NCBI RefSeq assembly: GCF_002938435.1
Contig: NZ_POQT01000031.1
Location: 1-54,579, forward strand
Length of the DNA: 54,579 nucleotides
Source: Blastococcus saxobsidens
GTDB lineage: Bacteria > Actinomycetota > Actinomycetes > Mycobacteriales > Geodermatophilaceae
Reading direction: 5' to 3'
The notes below the pieces were generated by a model. That model did no database searches, was not told where the DNA came from, and worked only from the letters and a program-made list of their open reading frames with translations. Positions 9,176 to 17,000 of this stretch are shown piece by piece. Both the position numbers and the translations under genes were made by a program. Each line of letters opens with the position of its first letter. The stretch's first letter is position 1.

Positions 9176-10771
9176 TCACTCCACCCCGATCTGCAGGGGC
9201 AGCGAGCTGGGACCACCGCCGTAGCGGACGACCTCGACCGTGGGGTGCACCGACGAGAGGTGGCCGCAGACCGTGGCGCCGAGCTCGTCGTCCTCCCCCA
9301 CGACCAGGGTGGCCATCTCGCCACCGGCCGACAGCAGCCGGTCCAGCAGGTCGCAGGCGACGGAGGCGAGGTCGGGGCCGATCACGACCACGTCGCCCTC
9401 GGCGGAGCCCAGGACGTCGCCGGGGTGGCACCGGCCCGCGGAGGTGAGCGCCTCCTGGTCGGCGACGGTCACCTCGGCCCACCGGGTGGCGGCGGCAGCC
9501 TCGGCCATGGCGATGACGTCGTCGCCGAAGCGCCGCTCGGGGTCGGCGACGGCGACGGCGGCCAGGCCCTGCACCGGCGACCGGGTGGGGACGACGCCGA
9601 TCTCCCGGCCGGTCTCCCGTGCCCGGGTGGCCGCCCGGGAGGCCACCGGCAGGAGCCCGGCGTCGTTCGGCAGCACGACGACCTCCTCCCCGCCCGAGGC
9701 CAGGATCTCGGCGTGGATGTCGTCCTCGGTGACGCCGCCCGCGCCGCAGACGACGACCCGCACGCCCTCGGCGGCGAACAGCGCCGCGAGCCCGTCGCTG
9801 TGCACGACGGCGACCACGGCGCGCCGCCCCGGGACCGGGTCCGGGTGGCGCACGGGTGCCAGCGGGGTGACCGAGATGCGGTGGGGGCGACCGGCCTCGA
9901 TGCCCGCCTCGATGGCGGCACCGACGTCGGCGACGTGGACGTGCACGTTCCACTCGCGGCCGGTCGGGGTGTCGACCCCCACGACCACGAGGCTGTCGCC
10001 GAGCGCGGCCAGCCGCTGCTGCAACCGCTCGACGGCGGCCTCGTCGGCGTCGGCCAGCAGGTACTGCACCTCGCTGCCCGGGCCGGGCGGCGGCTGGTGC
10101 GGCGCGTGCTCGTGCCGGTGGTGGTGCTCGGGCAGGGACAGCGCGGGGCGCACCGGCTCGAAGCCGGTGACGGTGCGGACGAGGACGTCGAGCACGAGGC
10201 ACAGCCCCGCCCCGCCCGCGTCCACGACGCCGGCCTCGCGCAGCGCGGCCAGCTGCCCGGGAGTGCGGTCGAGGGCCACGCGGGCACCGTCCGCGGCGGC
10301 GCGGACGACGTCGGCCAGCTCGGGCCGGCCGTCCGCCACGGCCGCCACGGCCGTCTCGCCGGCGGCCCGCGCCACGGTGAGGAAGGTGCCCTCCTCGGGG
10401 TCGGCGACGGCGGCGTACGCGCCCTCGGCCGCCTTCTGCAGGGCAGCGGCGAACGCGGGCCCCTCCGCGGGCGGCTGCGCGGTCAGCTGGTCGGCCAGCC
10501 CGCGCAGCAGCTGGGCGAGGATCGTGCCGGAGTTGCCGCGGGCGGCGAGGACCGCGCCCCGGGCGAGGACCGGCCAGGCCGACTCCCCCCCACCGGCCGC
10601 GTCGAGGGCTGCCAGCGCCCCCTCCGCGGTGTGCAGGAGGTTGGTCCCGGTGTCCCCGTCGGGGACCGGGAAGACGTTCAGCTCGTCCAGCCGCCCCCTG
10701 GACCCGGACAGCGCCTCGACCGCGGCGCGGCACCACTGCCCGACCGCGGCGTCGTCCAGCGCCGTCAGCAC
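9176..10771 (-). CDS. DAK-domain protein (FakA-like kinase)
   Basis: A 531-residue protein with an N-terminal DAK2/DhaL-type nucleotide-binding domain: NVFPVPDGDTGTNLLHT supplies the metal-binding aspartates, and ARGNSGTILAQLL follows. The middle and C-terminal parts match the DAK1-like/DegV-partner region of YloV/FakA proteins. In firmicutes FakA phosphorylates fatty acids bound by DegV (FakB) proteins; in actinobacteria this gene is invariably next to recG and its substrate is unproven. A His-rich stretch (EHHHRHEHAPHQ, near residue 215) sits in the linker and may bind metal. Start GTG at 10771. Confidence 0.85.
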   Translation of the reverse strand: MLTALDDAAVGQWCRAAVEALSGSRGRLDELNVFPVPDGDTGTNLLHTAEGALAALDAAGGGESAWPVLARGAVLAARGNSGTILAQLLRGLADQLTAQPPAEGPAFAAALQKAAEGAYAAVADPEEGTFLTVARAAGETAVAAVADGRPELADVVRAAADGARVALDRTPGQLAALREAGVVDAGGAGLCLVLDVLVRTVTGFEPVRPALSLPEHHHRHEHAPHQPPPGPGSEVQYLLADADEAAVERLQQRLAALGDSLVVVGVDTPTGREWNVHVHVADVGAAIEAGIEAGRPHRISVTPLAPVRHPDPVPGRRAVVAVVHSDGLAALFAAEGVRVVVCGAGGVTEDDIHAEILASGGEEVVVLPNDAGLLPVASRAATRARETGREIGVVPTRSPVQGLAAVAVADPERRFGDDVIAMAEAAAATRWAEVTVADQEALTSAGRCHPGDVLGSAEGDVVVIGPDLASVACDLLDRLLSAGGEMATLVVGEDDELGATVCGHLSSVHPTVEVVRYGGGPSSLPLQIGVE

Positions 10772-10879
10772 GGGGGAAGGCTACCCACCCGGACCGACGG
10801 AACCGGTCGTCCTCGGGTGCGGGGCCGCCGGATCGGCGCCCGTCCGGAGGGTGCTGCGACGTCCCGCCGCGGAAGCGGT

Positions 10880-10957
10880 TAGAGTGTTGGACGGTCTTGT
10901 CGCGGGTGCTGCCTTGCCCCGCCGTCTGTGAACGATTCTTTCTGGGAGTGATCAACC
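10880..10957 (+). promoter_or_regulatory. Probable rpmB promoter and leader
   Basis: TAGAGT at 10880-10885 matches a -10 box, and TCTGGGAGTGATC before the GTG at 10958 supplies a Shine-Dalgarno site. The rest of the 186-bp gap up to the divergent DAK gene holds no further feature that I can name. The promoter is a sequence-match inference. Confidence 0.4.
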
Positions 10958-11149
10958 GTGGCTGCCAACTGCGATGTGTGTGGCAAGGGCCCCGGTTTCG
11001 GTATGTCGGTGTCGCACTCGCACCGCCGCACGCCGCGCCGTTGGAACCCGAACATCCAGTCCGTGCGGGCGCTGATCGCCCCCGGCAACCGTCGCCGGAT
11101 CAACGCGTGCACCTCGTGCATCCGCGCCGGCAAGGTCGTCCGCGCCTGA
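10958..11149 (+). CDS. rpmB: 50S ribosomal protein L28 (Cys-containing form)
   Basis: A 63-residue ribosomal protein starting MAANCDVCGKGPGFG at a GTG with a GGGAG site nine or so bases upstream. It keeps both Cys pairs (CDVC and CTSC), so this is the zinc-binding paralogue rather than the zinc-independent copy that many actinobacteria express under zinc limitation. It contains the L28 core SHSHRRTPRRWNPNIQSVR. It is divergent from the DAK/recG operon and is followed by repeat copy D and a strong hairpin. Confidence 0.96.
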   Translation: MAANCDVCGKGPGFGMSVSHSHRRTPRRWNPNIQSVRALIAPGNRRRINACTSCIRAGKVVRA

Positions 11150-11150
11150 C

Positions 11151-11210
11151 GAAGGACCTCGTCCTCCCCACCCTTCGCAAGCTCAGGGCGGGCCCCGGGA
11201 CGAGGCCGTT
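11151..11210. repeat. Dispersed intergenic inverted-repeat element, copy D (inverted)
   Basis: Starts GAAGGACCTCGTCC right after the rpmB stop and ends GGACGAGGCCGTTCC. The reverse complement reads GGCC...GGGGCCCGC...GAGCTTGCGA...GGTCCTTC, as in copies A-C. The arms GGACCTCGTCC (11154-11164) and GGACGAGGCC (11198-11207) are complementary with one gap. Its place directly downstream of a gene suits a terminator or a hairpin repeat. Confidence 0.65.
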
Positions 11211-11223
11211 CCAGCACGTCGCT

Positions 11224-11257
11224 GAACCCCGGAGGTCACCGACCTCCGGGGTTCTTC
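11224..11257 (+). terminator. Hairpin terminator of rpmB
   Basis: A perfect 14-bp stem (arms 11224-11237 and 11241-11254, core CCCCGGAGGTC/GACCTCCGGGG) with a 3-base loop, followed by TTC. It lies between the convergent rpmB and the kinase-like gene ending at 11269, so it may stop transcription from both sides. Confidence 0.8.
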
Positions 11258-11268
11258 GTGTGCGCGGG

Positions 11269-11895
11269 CTACCCGCCGAGCCCGCGCCCGCGTGCGGCGG
11301 CGACCACGAGCTCGACGCAGGTGTCCAGCGGCAGCGCCGTGGTGTCCACGACGAGGTGGTAGTGCCCCGCCGCCGCAGGATCGCAGCGGTAGAAGTGCCG
11401 GACGTAGGCCTCCCGCCCACGGTCGGCGGCGGCCATCTCGCGGGCCACCTCCTCGCGCGGACGTCCCGAGCGGGCCACGGCCGCCGACAACCGCTGCTCC
11501 CGCGGCCCGTCCAGCCGCACGTGCAGGGCATCGGGCCGGTCGCGGAGCACCATCGCCGCGGCGCGGCCGAGCACCACACCGCCGTCGCCCTCGGCGATCT
11601 CGGCCAGCACGCGCTCGGTCTGCTCCCGGTAGGCGCGCGCGTCCGGCAGCGGCGTCCCGGGGACGACGGCGCCCACGGGGTCGGGCATCGTGCCCAGCGA
11701 GGCCACCAGCCGCCACAGACCGCGCACGACCGTCTCGTCGTTGGCCTCCGCCTCCTCCACCGGCACCCCCAGCCGCCCGGCCACCCGCACGGGGATCGCC
11801 CGGTCGTGGAAGGGCAGCCCGAGCCGTTCCGCCACCGTCGGCGCGATCTCCGCGCCCGCGGCACCGTAGGACGCCGACACGGTCACGATGCCCAC
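11269..11895 (-). CDS. Cytidylate-kinase-like protein
   Basis: A 208-residue P-loop protein of the cytidylate-kinase-like family (Pfam Cytidylate_kin2 type). The start at GTG 11895 (MGIVTVSASYGAAGAEIAP) has the modified P-loop YGAAG followed by TVAERLGLPFHDR, like the SREYGSGGREIA pattern of the family. GEGDGGVVLGRAAA and an Arg-rich lid (ARSGRPREEVAREM) follow. It is not the housekeeping Cmk, which is usually encoded elsewhere; the substrate is unknown. It overlaps the GNAT gene end by 13 bases and is last in a thiL-GNAT-kinase operon. Confidence 0.75.
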   Translation of the reverse strand: MGIVTVSASYGAAGAEIAPTVAERLGLPFHDRAIPVRVAGRLGVPVEEAEANDETVVRGLWRLVASLGTMPDPVGAVVPGTPLPDARAYREQTERVLAEIAEGDGGVVLGRAAAMVLRDRPDALHVRLDGPREQRLSAAVARSGRPREEVAREMAAADRGREAYVRHFYRCDPAAAGHYHLVVDTTALPLDTCVELVVAAARGRGLGG

Positions 11896-12404
11896 GACTC
11901 GTCCTCCCCGGCCGGCAGCTGCTTGCCCAGGAAGACCGCGTCGGGCGAGCAGGCGTACACCCCGTAACCGGCGACCGGCGTGTAGCCGAGCTCCCCGTAC
12001 AGCGCGACTGCCTCCGGCTGCTTGCCGCCGGTGTTGAGCACCACCGACCGGTGCCCCGCGCGGACGGCGGAGGACTCCAGCTCCGCCATGAGCTCCTGGC
12101 CCAGCCCGAGCCGGCGGAAACCCGGTGCCACGTAGACCCGCTTGATCTCCACCCCGCCCGGTGGGTAGACCCGCCACGCCCCGCACCCGGCCGGCACGCC
12201 ACCCACCTCGGCGACGAGGAAGAGGCCGGCCGGTGGCAGGAACTCCGCGGGGTCGACGGGGGCGGCGTCGCGCCCGCCGTAGCGGGCCACGTACTCCTGC
12301 TGCACCGCCTCGACCAGCGCCTGCGCCAGCGGGTCGTCGTAGGGAACCGGGCGCAACCGGGCCACCGACCCGTTCCGCAGCACCCGCTCAACCGAAGTGC
12401 ACAT
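11883..12404 (-). CDS. GNAT-family N-acetyltransferase
   Basis: A 173-residue acetyltransferase. With the ATG at 12404 it begins MCTSVERVLRNGSVARLRP. The acetyl-CoA motif is VYVAPGFRRLGLGQELM (the R/Q-x-x-G-x-G/A pattern), preceded by the beta-4 strand GGVEIKRV and followed by VLNTGGKQPEAVALYGELGYTP, typical of the fold. The substrate is not predictable. It overlaps the 3' end of thiL by 17 bases, so it is translated from the thiL message. Confidence 0.85.
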   Translation of the reverse strand: MCTSVERVLRNGSVARLRPVPYDDPLAQALVEAVQQEYVARYGGRDAAPVDPAEFLPPAGLFLVAEVGGVPAGCGAWRVYPPGGVEIKRVYVAPGFRRLGLGQELMAELESSAVRAGHRSVVLNTGGKQPEAVALYGELGYTPVAGYGVYACSPDAVFLGKQLPAGEDESWAS

Positions 12405-13428
12405 GCCCCGCCCTCTCCGCGCCCACGTCGTGCAGCGCCTCCGCCGCCGGGCGGCCGCCCACCCGCACCCCCGGCTCCCTGCCCGGGGCGCGCACCGCAC
12501 CGATCACCGTCCACCCGTGGGGCAGCACCGCCTTCGGCGGGAAGGTCGCCAGCAGGGCGTGGTCCTCCCCGCCGCTGAGCACCCACGCCATCGGGTCCAC
12601 CCCCAGCGCCGAGGCGACCTGCTGCAGCGGCCCCACCGGCTCCAGGCACGCCGCGGCCAGCGCCGCCGGGTCCAGGTCGATCACCACCCCGCTGTCCCGG
12701 GCCAGGTGACCGGCGTCGGCGACCAGGCCGTCGCTCACGTCGCACATGGCCGACGCCCCGGCGTCCGCGGCGGCCGGACCGGCCGCGTAGGGCGGCGAGG
12801 GTCGCCGGTGCGCCGCGACGACGGCCACCGGGCTGGAGAACCCGCGCCGCAGGACCGCCAGGCCCGCCGCCGACCAGCCCAGCCGCCCGGCCAGCGCCAC
12901 GATCTGCCCGGCCCGCGCCCCTGAGCGCCGCACCGGGGCCCGACCCCCGAGGTCGCCCAGCGCGGTCACCGAGAGCACCACACCGGCGCTGTCCGGTGCC
13001 GAGGCCACCGTGTCGCCACCGACGACGGCCGCCCCCATCGGTGCGCACTCGTCGGCCAGGCCGCTCGCCACGCCCTCCAGCCAGCTCGTCGGGGTGTCCG
13101 GCGGGCAGGCCAGCCCGACCACCAGGGCCGTCGTCGTCGCCCCCATCGCGGCGACGTCGGCGAGGTTGGCGGCGGCCGCCTTGTGCCCGATGTCCTCGGC
13201 CGAGGACCAGTCGCGCCGGAAGTGCCGGCCCTCGACCAGCACGTCGGTGGTGACGACGACCCGCCCGTCGGCGGCCCGCACCACCGCGGCGTCGTCGCCG
13301 GGGCCGACCTCGGCGGCGGCCGCGGTGCCCGACCGGGCGAGCACGCGGGCGATCACGCCGAACTCCCCGACGACGCGCACGCTGTCGGCGGGATCACTGC
13401 GCGGAACGAGCGGACGGGGCCGACTCAC
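12388..13428 (-). CDS. thiL: Thiamine-monophosphate kinase
   Basis: Phosphorylates thiamine monophosphate to the active cofactor thiamine diphosphate. I chose the GTG at 13428 because GGAGG stands just upstream; this gives 346 residues (MSRPRPLVPRSDPADSV). N-terminal GEFGVIARV and GPGDDAAVV carry the metal-binding aspartates, TTDVLVEGRHF and GDTVAS follow, and CDVSDGLVADAG and LSGGEDHALLATF are the later family motifs. No TPP riboswitch is visible upstream. Transcription would continue into the GNAT and kinase-like genes. Confidence 0.94.
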   Translation of the reverse strand: MSRPRPLVPRSDPADSVRVVGEFGVIARVLARSGTAAAAEVGPGDDAAVVRAADGRVVVTTDVLVEGRHFRRDWSSAEDIGHKAAAANLADVAAMGATTTALVVGLACPPDTPTSWLEGVASGLADECAPMGAAVVGGDTVASAPDSAGVVLSVTALGDLGGRAPVRRSGARAGQIVALAGRLGWSAAGLAVLRRGFSSPVAVVAAHRRPSPPYAAGPAAADAGASAMCDVSDGLVADAGHLARDSGVVIDLDPAALAAACLEPVGPLQQVASALGVDPMAWVLSGGEDHALLATFPPKAVLPHGWTVIGAVRAPGREPGVRVGGRPAAEALHDVGAERAGHVHFG

Positions 13429-13520
13429 CGAGGTCCTCCAGCTGCTGGGGTAGGTTGCCGACGAGTCCGCCACCCGGCGGGGACGACGTCTCGGCACTGT
13501 TGCCGGAGGAAGGATCTCCC

Positions 13521-13754
13521 GTGGTCCACGCCTACATCCTCATCCAGACCGAAGTCGGCAAGGCCGCCCAGGTCGCCTCGACCATCGCCGAGATCAGCGG
13601 CGTCACCAGGGCCGAGGACGTGACCGGCCCGTACGACGTCATCGTGCGCGCCGAGGCCGACACCGTCGACGACCTCGGCCGTCTGGTCGTCGCGCGCGTG
13701 CAGTCGGTCGACGGCATCACCCGCACGCTGACCTGCCCGGTCGTCAACATCTGA
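13521..13754 (+). CDS. Stand-alone Lrp/AsnC ligand-binding domain protein
   Basis: A 77-residue protein consisting only of the RAM (regulation of amino acid metabolism) domain of Lrp/AsnC regulators, with no helix-turn-helix. The GTG at 13521 follows a GGAGGAAGGA ribosome site, which fixes the start; the open frame above it is noise. It begins MVHAYILIQTEVGKAAQVAS and contains GPYDVIVRAEADTVDDL, the usual pattern. Such proteins form oligomers that bind amino acids; a regulatory partner cannot be told from here. It is divergent from thiL. Confidence 0.85.
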   Translation: MVHAYILIQTEVGKAAQVASTIAEISGVTRAEDVTGPYDVIVRAEADTVDDLGRLVVARVQSVDGITRTLTCPVVNI

Positions 13755-13766
13755 CCGGGTAGCCCC

Positions 13767-14330
13767 GTGGACCCGCTGCGCCGGGCCGCCCTGCTCACCA
13801 CCGCGATCACCCTCCCGGTGGTGATCGCACTGGTCGTGCTCGTCAACGTGCTCGGCGACCCGTCCGGCGGCGACCCCGCCGCCGGCCCGGCCGAGATCGA
13901 CGGGGCGGCGCCCGTCCGCCCCGAGGACCTGCCGGTGCTCCGGCTCGACGTGCCCGAGGTGACGCCCGAGGCGGAGGCCGCCTGCCCCGCCGTCATGGGC
14001 ACGCTGCCGCTGGAGCTCGCCGGCGAGCCGTCCCGCCGGGTGCAGTCCGACACGCCCTACGTCTACGCGTGGGGCGACCCGGCCGTGGTCCTCACCTGCG
14101 GGGTCGACCGTCCCGAGGGCTGGGTGGTGACCGCCTCGGCCATCCAGATCAACGGCGTCCAGTGGCACGTCGACACGAGCGACCCGGCGACCACCGTCTG
14201 GACGGCGGTCGACCGGCCGGTCCACGTGGAGGTCCGGCTGCCCGCAGGCGTCGACAGCGCCCCCGTCACCGCGCTCACGGTCCCCCTGGCCGAGGCGTTG
14301 CCCTACCAGGAGCCGCAGCCCGCGCCCTGA
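13767..14330 (+). CDS. DUF3515 family membrane-anchored protein
   Basis: A 187-residue protein with one N-terminal membrane segment (about residues 8-30, LLTTAITLPVVIALVVLVNV) followed by an extracytoplasmic domain with two Cys likely to form a disulfide (EAACPAVMG and VLTCGVDRP). Location between thiL and ddl and the pattern YAWGDPAVVLTCG fit the actinobacterial DUF3515 family (as Rv2980). Function is unknown; its constant place beside ddl hints at an envelope role. It starts 12 bases after the AsnC-domain gene. Confidence 0.8.
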   Translation: MDPLRRAALLTTAITLPVVIALVVLVNVLGDPSGGDPAAGPAEIDGAAPVRPEDLPVLRLDVPEVTPEAEAACPAVMGTLPLELAGEPSRRVQSDTPYVYAWGDPAVVLTCGVDRPEGWVVTASAIQINGVQWHVDTSDPATTVWTAVDRPVHVEVRLPAGVDSAPVTALTVPLAEALPYQEPQPAP

Positions 14331-14344
14331 GCGCGCCCGCACGG

Positions 14345-15019
14345 TCACGCCGGCGGCAGCAGCTCGAGCTGGTCGGCGAGGACCGCCTGCACCTCCCGGA
14401 CGGCGTCGCGGCTCGTCGGCCCCACCGCGGTGGCCGACACGCTGAACACGCCGTGCCAGCACCACGCGAACGCCGCGGGCTCGTCCAGCCCGACCTCGGG
14501 CACCGGCTGCTCCACGACGAGCTGCCGGCAGCTGGCGGGCAGCCCGGGAGGGTCCTCGCTGAGCACGCCGCGGTAGAGCTCCGCGTCGTTGCTCGCGAGG
14601 TCCTCGGCGTAGCGGCCGGCGCCGGCGCGCTGCTCGAACTGGTCGACGAAGACGCCGGTCATCGGCCCCGCCTCCCGCCCCCAGAACCGCTCCCAGCCGT
14701 AGCGGTAGCCGTACTCCTCCAGGATCCCGCGCTCGCGGGCCGGATCGGTGGAGTACCGCGCCACGTCCTCCAGCCGTTTGGCCCCCGCCGCGGGGTGCAC
14801 CTCGTCGTCGGGCAGCCGCGGCAGCCCGGACGGCACCTCGGTGACCAGCAGGCGCTCGAGCTCCTCCGGCGAGGAGGGCCGGTCCGTCGGGGCGGCGGCG
14901 GTCGCGGTGCCCTCGACCGCCCGCCCGCAACCGAGGAGGGCGAGCAGGACGAGCCCGGCGGGGACCAGCCGGGCGCCGGCGGCGACCCGACCGCGCGCGG
15001 CGGGCCGCCCGGGGGTCAC
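14345..15019 (-). CDS. Putative lipoprotein
   Basis: A 224-residue exported protein with a lipobox. The GTG at 15019 overlaps the ddl stop codon (GTGA). An Arg-containing start, a hydrophobic stretch and LLALLGC (Cys near residue 30) form a lipoprotein signal. The mature part begins with a Ser/Thr/Pro-rich linker and has several further Cys (ASCRQLVVE, FAWCWHG) possibly disulfide-linked. No family is recognised. Cotranscription with ddl suggests an envelope function. The acidic domain has RYGWERFWGREAG as a distinctive patch. Confidence 0.8.
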   Translation of the reverse strand: MTPGRPAARGRVAAGARLVPAGLVLLALLGCGRAVEGTATAAAPTDRPSSPEELERLLVTEVPSGLPRLPDDEVHPAAGAKRLEDVARYSTDPARERGILEEYGYRYGWERFWGREAGPMTGVFVDQFEQRAGAGRYAEDLASNDAELYRGVLSEDPPGLPASCRQLVVEQPVPEVGLDEPAAFAWCWHGVFSVSATAVGPTSRDAVREVQAVLADQLELLPPA

Positions 15020-16149
15020 CGGGCCGGCCGGGAGCCGTTGCTGAGCGCGCCGCTGACCAGCCGGTCGACCAGCTCGGCGAAGTCCACGCCGGTGGCCGCC
15101 CACATGCGGGCGAACATCGAGATCGGCGTGAACCCGGGCATCGTGTTGACCTCGTTGATGACCAGGTGGTCCTCGCCGTCGGGGCCGGCGCCGAGGAAGA
15201 AGTCCACCCGCGCCAGGCCGCGGCAGTCCAGCGCCAGGTACGCCCGGCGCGCGGCGTGCTGGACGGCGGCGGTCTGCTCGGGCGTGAGGTCGGCCGGGAT
15301 GTCGAAGTCGGCGGCGTCGTCGAGGTACTTGGCGGCGAAGTCGTACCAGTCCACACCGGCGTGCAGCCGGATCTCCGCCGGCAGGCTGGCCTCCGGCAGG
15401 CCGGAGCCACGTGCCGCCAGGACGCCGCACTCGATCTCGCGACCCGGGATGGCCGCCTCCACGATCACCTTGGGGTCGACCGCGGCGGCCTCGGCGACCG
15501 CCGCGGGGAACTGCGCCCAGTCGGTGACCTTCGTGATGCCGATGCTGGAGCCCGCCCGTGCGGGCTTGACGAACACCGGCAGGCCGAGCCGCGCGCGCGC
15601 CGCCTCGTCGAGGAGCGCCGGATCGGCGCACACGGCCCCGGCGGCGTCGCGCAGGACGACGTGGTCACCCTGGGGCAGCCCCGCGGCGGCGAGGAGCTTC
15701 TTGGTGAACTCCTTGTCCATCGACGCGGCGCTGGCGAACACGCCGGACCCCACGTAGGGCAGGCCGGTCATCTCCAGCAGCCCCTGGACCGTGCCGTCCT
15801 CGCCGTAGGTCCCGTGCAGCACCGGGAAGACGACGTCCACCTCGGTGAGCGCCCCGACGGCGGCTCCGGGCTCCAGCACGGCGAGGCCCCGGGACTCCGG
15901 GTCCCCGACCAGCGAGACCGCCGTGCCGCCGGTGACCTCGGGCAGGGCGCCGTCGGTGATGGCCAGCTGCTGCCCCGGCTCGGGTAGCACCCAGCGCCCG
16001 TCGCGGGCGATGCCGACCGGCACCACCTCGTAGCGGTCGGGGTCGAGCGCGGCCATGACGCTGCCGGCCGAGACGCAGGAGATCGCGTGCTCCTCGCTGC
16101 GCCCACCGAACACGACCGCCACCCGCACCTTGCCAGCCTGTCCGCTCAT
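15016..16149 (-). CDS. ddl: D-alanine--D-alanine ligase
   Basis: ATP-grasp ligase joining two D-alanines for peptidoglycan precursors. The ATG at 16149 gives 377 residues (MSGQAGKVRVAVVFGGRSEE), matching actinobacterial DdlA. The N-terminal GGRSEEHAIS motif, VFPVLHGTYGEDGTVQG, FVKPARAGSSIGITKV (ATP and phosphate contacts) and LVINEVNTMPGFTPISM (Mg2+ ligands and the catalytic loop) are intact. The open frame upstream is not coding. It is followed by the lipoprotein gene with a four-base overlap and is divergent from the Pcs-like gene. Confidence 0.96.
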   Translation of the reverse strand: MSGQAGKVRVAVVFGGRSEEHAISCVSAGSVMAALDPDRYEVVPVGIARDGRWVLPEPGQQLAITDGALPEVTGGTAVSLVGDPESRGLAVLEPGAAVGALTEVDVVFPVLHGTYGEDGTVQGLLEMTGLPYVGSGVFASAASMDKEFTKKLLAAAGLPQGDHVVLRDAAGAVCADPALLDEAARARLGLPVFVKPARAGSSIGITKVTDWAQFPAAVAEAAAVDPKVIVEAAIPGREIECGVLAARGSGLPEASLPAEIRLHAGVDWYDFAAKYLDDAADFDIPADLTPEQTAAVQHAARRAYLALDCRGLARVDFFLGAGPDGEDHLVINEVNTMPGFTPISMFARMWAATGVDFAELVDRLVSGALSNGSRPAR

Positions 16150-16245
16150 CCCCGCGACCCTAACCGAGTGCTCCGCCCCACCCTTCGTGCGACGCCGGTC
16201 GCCGTCGCCCACGCCGGGTCGTCCGCGGTGTGGCAGCCTCGTTGC

Positions 16246-16986
16246 GTGCAGGATCAGGCAGCTCCCCCGGCGGAGGCGTTCTCCCGCGGCTTCCGGCTCG
16301 CCGGTGCGGCGGTGCACCTCTACACCGCCAGCGGGTCGGTGCTGGGGCTGCTGATCGTGCTCGCCGCGATCGACGGCAACGTGGTGGCCGCCCTGTGGCT
16401 GGTGCTGGCCACGCTGTTCGTCGACGGCACCGACGGGATGCTGGCGCGCCGTTTCCGGGTCAAGGAGACGATCCCGTGGTTCGACGGCGCGCGGATGGAC
16501 GACATCGTCGACTACCTCACCTACGTCTTCGCCGCCGTCGTCCTGCTGTGGACCACCGACCGGCTGCCGCCGGGCGCCTGGGGGTGGGTGCTGGCCGCCC
16601 TTCCGCTGCTGGCCTCCTGCTACCAGTTCTGCCGGGTCGACGCGAAGACCGACGACCACTACTTCCTCGGGTTCCCGAGCTACTGGAACGTCGTCGCCTT
16701 CTACGCGATCGTGCTGGACGTCGGCACCACCGGCGTGGGCATCGCGCTCGCCGTGCTGACCGTGCTGGTGTTCGTGCCGGTCAAGTACGTCTACCCCTCG
16801 CGCACGAAGCTGCTGGGCAGCCTGAACCTGGGGCTGGCCGCCGTCTGGCTGATCAGCTCCGGGGTGCTGGTCGTGCAGTACCCCGACCCGCACCCCGCGG
16901 TCGTCGTGCTGAGCCTGGCCTACCTCGTCTACTACTTCGGCGTGAGCATCTGGCTGACCGTCGCGGGCAGCCGCCGCCGGGCCTGA
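16246..16986 (+). CDS. pcs: CDP-alcohol phosphatidyltransferase, phosphatidylcholine synthase-like
   Basis: A 246-residue integral membrane enzyme with seven or eight hydrophobic segments. The CDP-alcohol transferase motif is present as DGTDGMLARRFRVKE followed by FDGARMDDIVDYLTYVF. The VKE..P.FDGA..D..VDYLTYVF arrangement is characteristic of phosphatidylcholine synthase (Pcs), which joins CDP-diacylglycerol and choline, rather than of PgsA or PssA. The GTG at 16246 is the most sensible start; the frame extends upstream into the divergent promoter region of ddl. Phosphatidylcholine is uncommon in actinobacteria but is a reported lipid of Geodermatophilaceae. Confidence 0.8.
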   Translation: MQDQAAPPAEAFSRGFRLAGAAVHLYTASGSVLGLLIVLAAIDGNVVAALWLVLATLFVDGTDGMLARRFRVKETIPWFDGARMDDIVDYLTYVFAAVVLLWTTDRLPPGAWGWVLAALPLLASCYQFCRVDAKTDDHYFLGFPSYWNVVAFYAIVLDVGTTGVGIALAVLTVLVFVPVKYVYPSRTKLLGSLNLGLAAVWLISSGVLVVQYPDPHPAVVVLSLAYLVYYFGVSIWLTVAGSRRRA

Positions 16987-17000
16987 CCACCCGGCCGGCG

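Noticed and set aside
6611-10882. 1,423-codon open frame on plus across rsmD, recG and the DAK gene
   Set aside because: High-GC shadow: the opposite strand carries complete conserved proteins with intact motifs, and the plus frame reads as Gly/Arg/His-rich noise.
8127-10955. 942-codon minus-strand open frame
   Set aside because: Overlaps recG and the DAK gene in another frame; Arg/Gly/Ala noise with no domain.
13300-13520. TPP riboswitch upstream of thiL
   Set aside because: No THI-box-like conserved core is visible, and the gap to the divergent AsnC-domain gene is only about 90 bp.
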